From contig JALVLL010000272.1 in assembly GCA_027027485.1 (NCBI GenBank), positions 1 to 6,688 on the forward strand: a stretch of DNA of 6,688 nt, in the 5' to 3' direction. This DNA is from Candidatus Bipolaricaulota bacterium (GTDB lineage: Bacteria > Bipolaricaulota > Bipolaricaulia > Bipolaricaulales > Bipolaricaulaceae). Below the pieces are notes generated by a model. That model saw only the letters and a list, made by a program, of their open reading frames with translations, was not told where the DNA came from and made no database searches. Within the stretch, counting starts at the first letter, position 1, and the number at the start of each line of letters is the position of its first letter. Positions 5,107-6,688 of the stretch are shown here, piece by piece. A program made the position numbers and the translations under genes.

Positions 5107-6098
5107 CCCCCGATCACCGAGACGAAGTCCTCCGGGAGCTCGTACCCGTAGAAGTCCCGGTAGAAGGACACCGCCTCGGAGGCGATGTCGATACCGAGCT
5201 CCGGATGGATCTTGGCCGCCATCCACAGAAGTCCCAGGAAGGACTCGGGGGTGGGGATGTCCCAGGGGGAGAAGACCCGCGGCATCTTGTGGACCCGGCC
5301 TCCCCTCACCGCGCTCACCGCTCCCCACAGCGGGTCACCCAGGAGATCCCCGGGCTGGACCCTACCGTAAGGGGCGATGAAGATGACCTCGGGATCCCAG
5401 GCGAGGATCTGTTCGATGTCGACGTCCTGCCAATAGCCCTTGAGCCCCGCGGTCACCGGGGTGCCCCCAGCGAGTTCGATGAGGCGGCTCTGGTACATAT
5501 CGCCACTGGCTACCCGGAAGGGCCTGGTGCCCACGAAGAGGACCCGCAGGCGCCGGAGCCCGCGCTCCTCTATGGCAGAAGCTATCCGCTCCACAGCCCC
5601 CTCGAAGTAGGAGATGAGCTCCTCGGCCCTCTTTTCTTCCCCGAAGATCCTCCCCAAGAGCCTCGCTGCCCCTTTCACCCCCTCCACGTCCTCGGCGAAG
5701 AGTAGGACCACCGGGATCCCGAAACGCATGAGTTCCTGTGCGGTCTCGATGTCTATCTGGCGGCTGGCGAGGACGATGTCGGGTCTCCGGGCGAGGATCT
5801 CCTCCAGGGAGGGCTTCCTACGGGTGTATTTTTCGGGGAGATCCGGGTCGATGGAAAGGAGCGCTTTCCATGAGGGCGATCCGGGCTTGAGGCCCACATA
5901 GGTCCCGAGGACGAGCCTGTCCTGCACCCCGAGGGCATAGAGGTACAGGGTAGCGACCCCATAGAGGCTGACCACCCTCTCCACCGGGAGCGCGATGGAG
6001 ACCTCCCTCCCCGCCTGATCCACCACAGAGAGCTCCCCTTGGGCGAAGGAAGCGAGGGAAAGGACAAGGGTGATCCCCACAAAAACCAGCTTCCTCAT
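5103..6098 (-). CDS. Periplasmic substrate-binding protein of an iron-chelate/cobalamin-type ABC importer
   Basis: This protein captures the substrate outside the inner membrane and delivers it to the permease. The 331 residues start with a Sec signal peptide (MRKLVFVGITLVLSLASFAQ), likely cut after SFA near residue 19. There is no cysteine for lipid anchoring, so it should be soluble in a periplasm. The mature part has the class-III (BtuF/FhuD-like) plan: DQAGREVSIALPVERVVSL at 27-45, EEILARRPDIVLAS at 99-112, a long linking helix (~140-180), then a second lobe with DVDIEQILAWDPEVIFIAPYG (225-245) and PLWGAVSAVRGGRVH (256-270). The ligand cannot be told. The ATG at 6098 follows GGAGGTGA at ideal spacing and overlaps the regulator's TGA in an ATGA (6095-6098); a GTG at 6119 would add seven residues ahead of the signal peptide and is disfavoured. 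Confidence 0.93.
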   Translation of the reverse strand: MRKLVFVGITLVLSLASFAQGELSVVDQAGREVSIALPVERVVSLYGVATLYLYALGVQDRLVLGTYVGLKPGSPSWKALLSIDPDLPEKYTRRKPSLEEILARRPDIVLASRQIDIETAQELMRFGIPVVLLFAEDVEGVKGAARLLGRIFGEEKRAEELISYFEGAVERIASAIEERGLRRLRVLFVGTRPFRVASGDMYQSRLIELAGGTPVTAGLKGYWQDVDIEQILAWDPEVIFIAPYGRVQPGDLLGDPLWGAVSAVRGGRVHKMPRVFSPWDIPTPESFLGLLWMAAKIHPELGIDIASEAVSFYRDFYGYELPEDFVSVIGG

Positions 6099-6625
6099 GG
6101 GTTCACCTCCCTGAGGCACCTATCCGGGAGTTCCTCGAGCCACCTTATGGCGGCCTCCACCATGCCGAGGCGGAACTCCCGTGCGCATTCGAGCAGGGGA
6201 TCGCCGGCCACCTGGGATACCAAGAGCTTCTCCCGCATCCCCCGGAGCACATCCAGTTGTGCCCGGGCGAGATCCGGGATGGAACTGGGATCTAGCTTCC
6301 TCAAGAAGTAGATCTTGGCCAAAAATTCCACCCTCAGGTCCCTGAAGGCCCGTACCGGCTCGTGCAGCCACCTCAGCAACTCCCTTCTCCCTGCCTCGGT
6401 GATGTAGTAGACCCGACGGGCCCTCCCTCCGTGGGACTGGGGTTCGCCGCTGATGAGCCCCTTGTTTTCCAGGCGGGCCAGGGCGAGGTAGAGGCGGCTC
6501 GTGGCGATGTGCCAGAAGGGGCGGAGGTCGTTTTCGATCTCCTTTTTGAGCTCATACCCGTGCTTTGGCCCCAGGGAGAGGAGCCCGAGGACGGCGTATT
6601 CCACGGGGAAGGGCGCCTCGGCCAT
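6095..6625 (-). CDS. PadR-family transcriptional regulator (with Vir-type C-terminal domain)
   Basis: PadR proteins are dimeric winged-helix repressors that respond to small molecules. The 176 residues show the N-terminal wHTH: YAVLGLLSLGPKHGYELKKEI (10-30), RPFWHIATSRLYLALARLENKGLI (35-58) with the recognition helix, and the wing with RVYYITEAGRREL (71-83) and W86. The helical C-terminal half (~95-170, beginning LRVEFLAKIYFLRKL) fits the Vir/PadR C-terminal dimerisation domain of subfamily-1 members. It is the first gene of the importer operon, its TGA sits in an ATGA with the binding-protein ATG, and an inverted repeat lies just upstream, so autoregulation of the whole operon is likely. The ATG at 6625 is chosen because PadR similarity begins right after it. 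The frame extends to a TTG at 6664, but that codon lies in the predicted -35 and the extra residues cross the operator. No Shine-Dalgarno precedes 6625. Confidence 0.92.
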   Translation of the reverse strand: MAEAPFPVEYAVLGLLSLGPKHGYELKKEIENDLRPFWHIATSRLYLALARLENKGLISGEPQSHGGRARRVYYITEAGRRELLRWLHEPVRAFRDLRVEFLAKIYFLRKLDPSSIPDLARAQLDVLRGMREKLLVSQVAGDPLLECAREFRLGMVEAAIRWLEELPDRCLREVNP

Positions 6626-6634
6626 GGCCGGCCA

Positions 6635-6664
6635 AGGATATTCCAAGTTGGAACATCCCCGCAA
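6635..6664 (-). promoter_or_regulatory. Candidate promoter of the PadR-importer operon, possibly leaderless
   Basis: Reading leftwards, TTGCGG (6664-6659) and TATCCT (6640-6635) form -35 and -10 boxes with an 18-bp spacer. The operator fills the spacer and touches the -10, so a bound repressor would block RNA polymerase. Transcription would begin about seven bases past the -10, at roughly 6625-6628, which is at or within a few bases of the ATG. This fits the lack of a ribosome site before the regulator. The boxes match consensus only in part. Confidence 0.4.
6636..6658. promoter_or_regulatory. Candidate PadR operator (23-bp imperfect inverted repeat)
   Basis: On the + strand the half-sites are GGAT-a-TTCCAA (6636-6646) and TTGGAA-c-ATCC (6648-6658), symmetrical about G6647. 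Ten of eleven base pairs match. On the - strand one arm begins GGATGTTCC, close to the ATGT half-site of known PadR operators, although the spacing differs from the classical ATGT-N8-ACAT. It sits 10 bp ahead of the repressor's start codon, as expected for an autoregulatory site. Confidence 0.65.
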
Positions 6665-6688
6665 CCCCTCACCCCAGCGAGGCCACCG

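Noticed and set aside
4294..5151. A 285-codon + strand open frame antisense to the permease
   Set aside because: Low-complexity hydrophilic translation opposite a well-supported membrane protein; no ribosome site or family motif.
5205..5705. A 166-codon + strand open frame antisense to the binding protein
   Set aside because: Same reason: it is opposite a gene with a clear signal peptide and fold pattern, and its composition is that of a shadow frame.
6626..6664. TTG at 6664 as the start of the PadR-family protein
   Set aside because: The 13 extra residues do not resemble the family N-terminus, and the codon coincides with the predicted -35 box and operator region.
6626..6688. A riboswitch (for example cobalamin) ahead of the importer operon
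   Set aside because: The regulator starts only 63 bases from the window edge, and the visible sequence looks like a promoter with an operator. No space or motif for a riboswitch is visible, though one outside the window cannot be excluded.
1..6688. tRNA, rRNA, CRISPR array, insertion sequence or defence system
   Set aside because: No cloverleaf-like intergenic sequence, no regularly spaced repeats, and no transposase, nuclease or toxin-like protein were seen; almost the whole window is explained by metabolic and transport genes.

Overview
The window is a GC-rich (by eye about two-thirds G+C), tightly packed bacterial chromosome segment. Gaps between genes are short, ends overlap, and no stretch over 300 bases lacks a gene. 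I see no RNA genes, insertion sequences or CRISPR array. The solute-binding protein has a plain Sec signal peptide with no lipobox cysteine, which suits a diderm with a periplasm. The proteins are rich in charged residues, as in many thermophiles. The phylum cannot be fixed from sequence reading alone; an uncultured thermophilic lineage is a guess.

Layout, left to right. (1) Bases 1-615, + strand: the 3' end of a sodium:solute symporter gene that continues in frame into the last ~80 residues of a type-2 glycerate kinase (MOFRL domain). A perfect 7-bp hairpin sits at the junction. (2) 612-1490, - strand: a membrane protein joining a ferritin-like diiron domain to a VIT1/CCC1 metal-transport domain. 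Its stop shares a CTAG with the stop of the first gene. (3) 1491-1551: a 61-bp divergent promoter region with a small palindrome. (4) 1552-2007, + strand: mscL with a C-terminal zinc ribbon, followed after 14 bp by a 443-residue protein I do not recognise (2022-3353). (5) 3248-6625, - strand: four genes read leftwards in the order PadR-family repressor, periplasmic binding protein, FecCD/BtuC-type permease, FecE/BtuD-type ATPase. Each adjacent pair overlaps by 4 bases in an ATGA. A 23-bp imperfect inverted repeat lies across the predicted promoter of this operon.

How they work together. The right half is a complete class-II (iron-chelate/cobalamin/heme type) importer made as one translationally coupled unit behind its own PadR-type regulator, which probably binds the inverted repeat and controls the whole operon. 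The substrate cannot be named. The ferritin-VIT1 gene on the left concerns iron or manganese and could belong to the same physiology, but it is a separate transcription unit. MscL is a turgor safety valve.

The most interesting points are the symporter/glycerate-kinase in-frame chimera, the apparent loss of the ATPase stop codon giving a 106-bp antisense overlap with the unknown gene, and the PadR operator embedded in what looks like a leaderless promoter.
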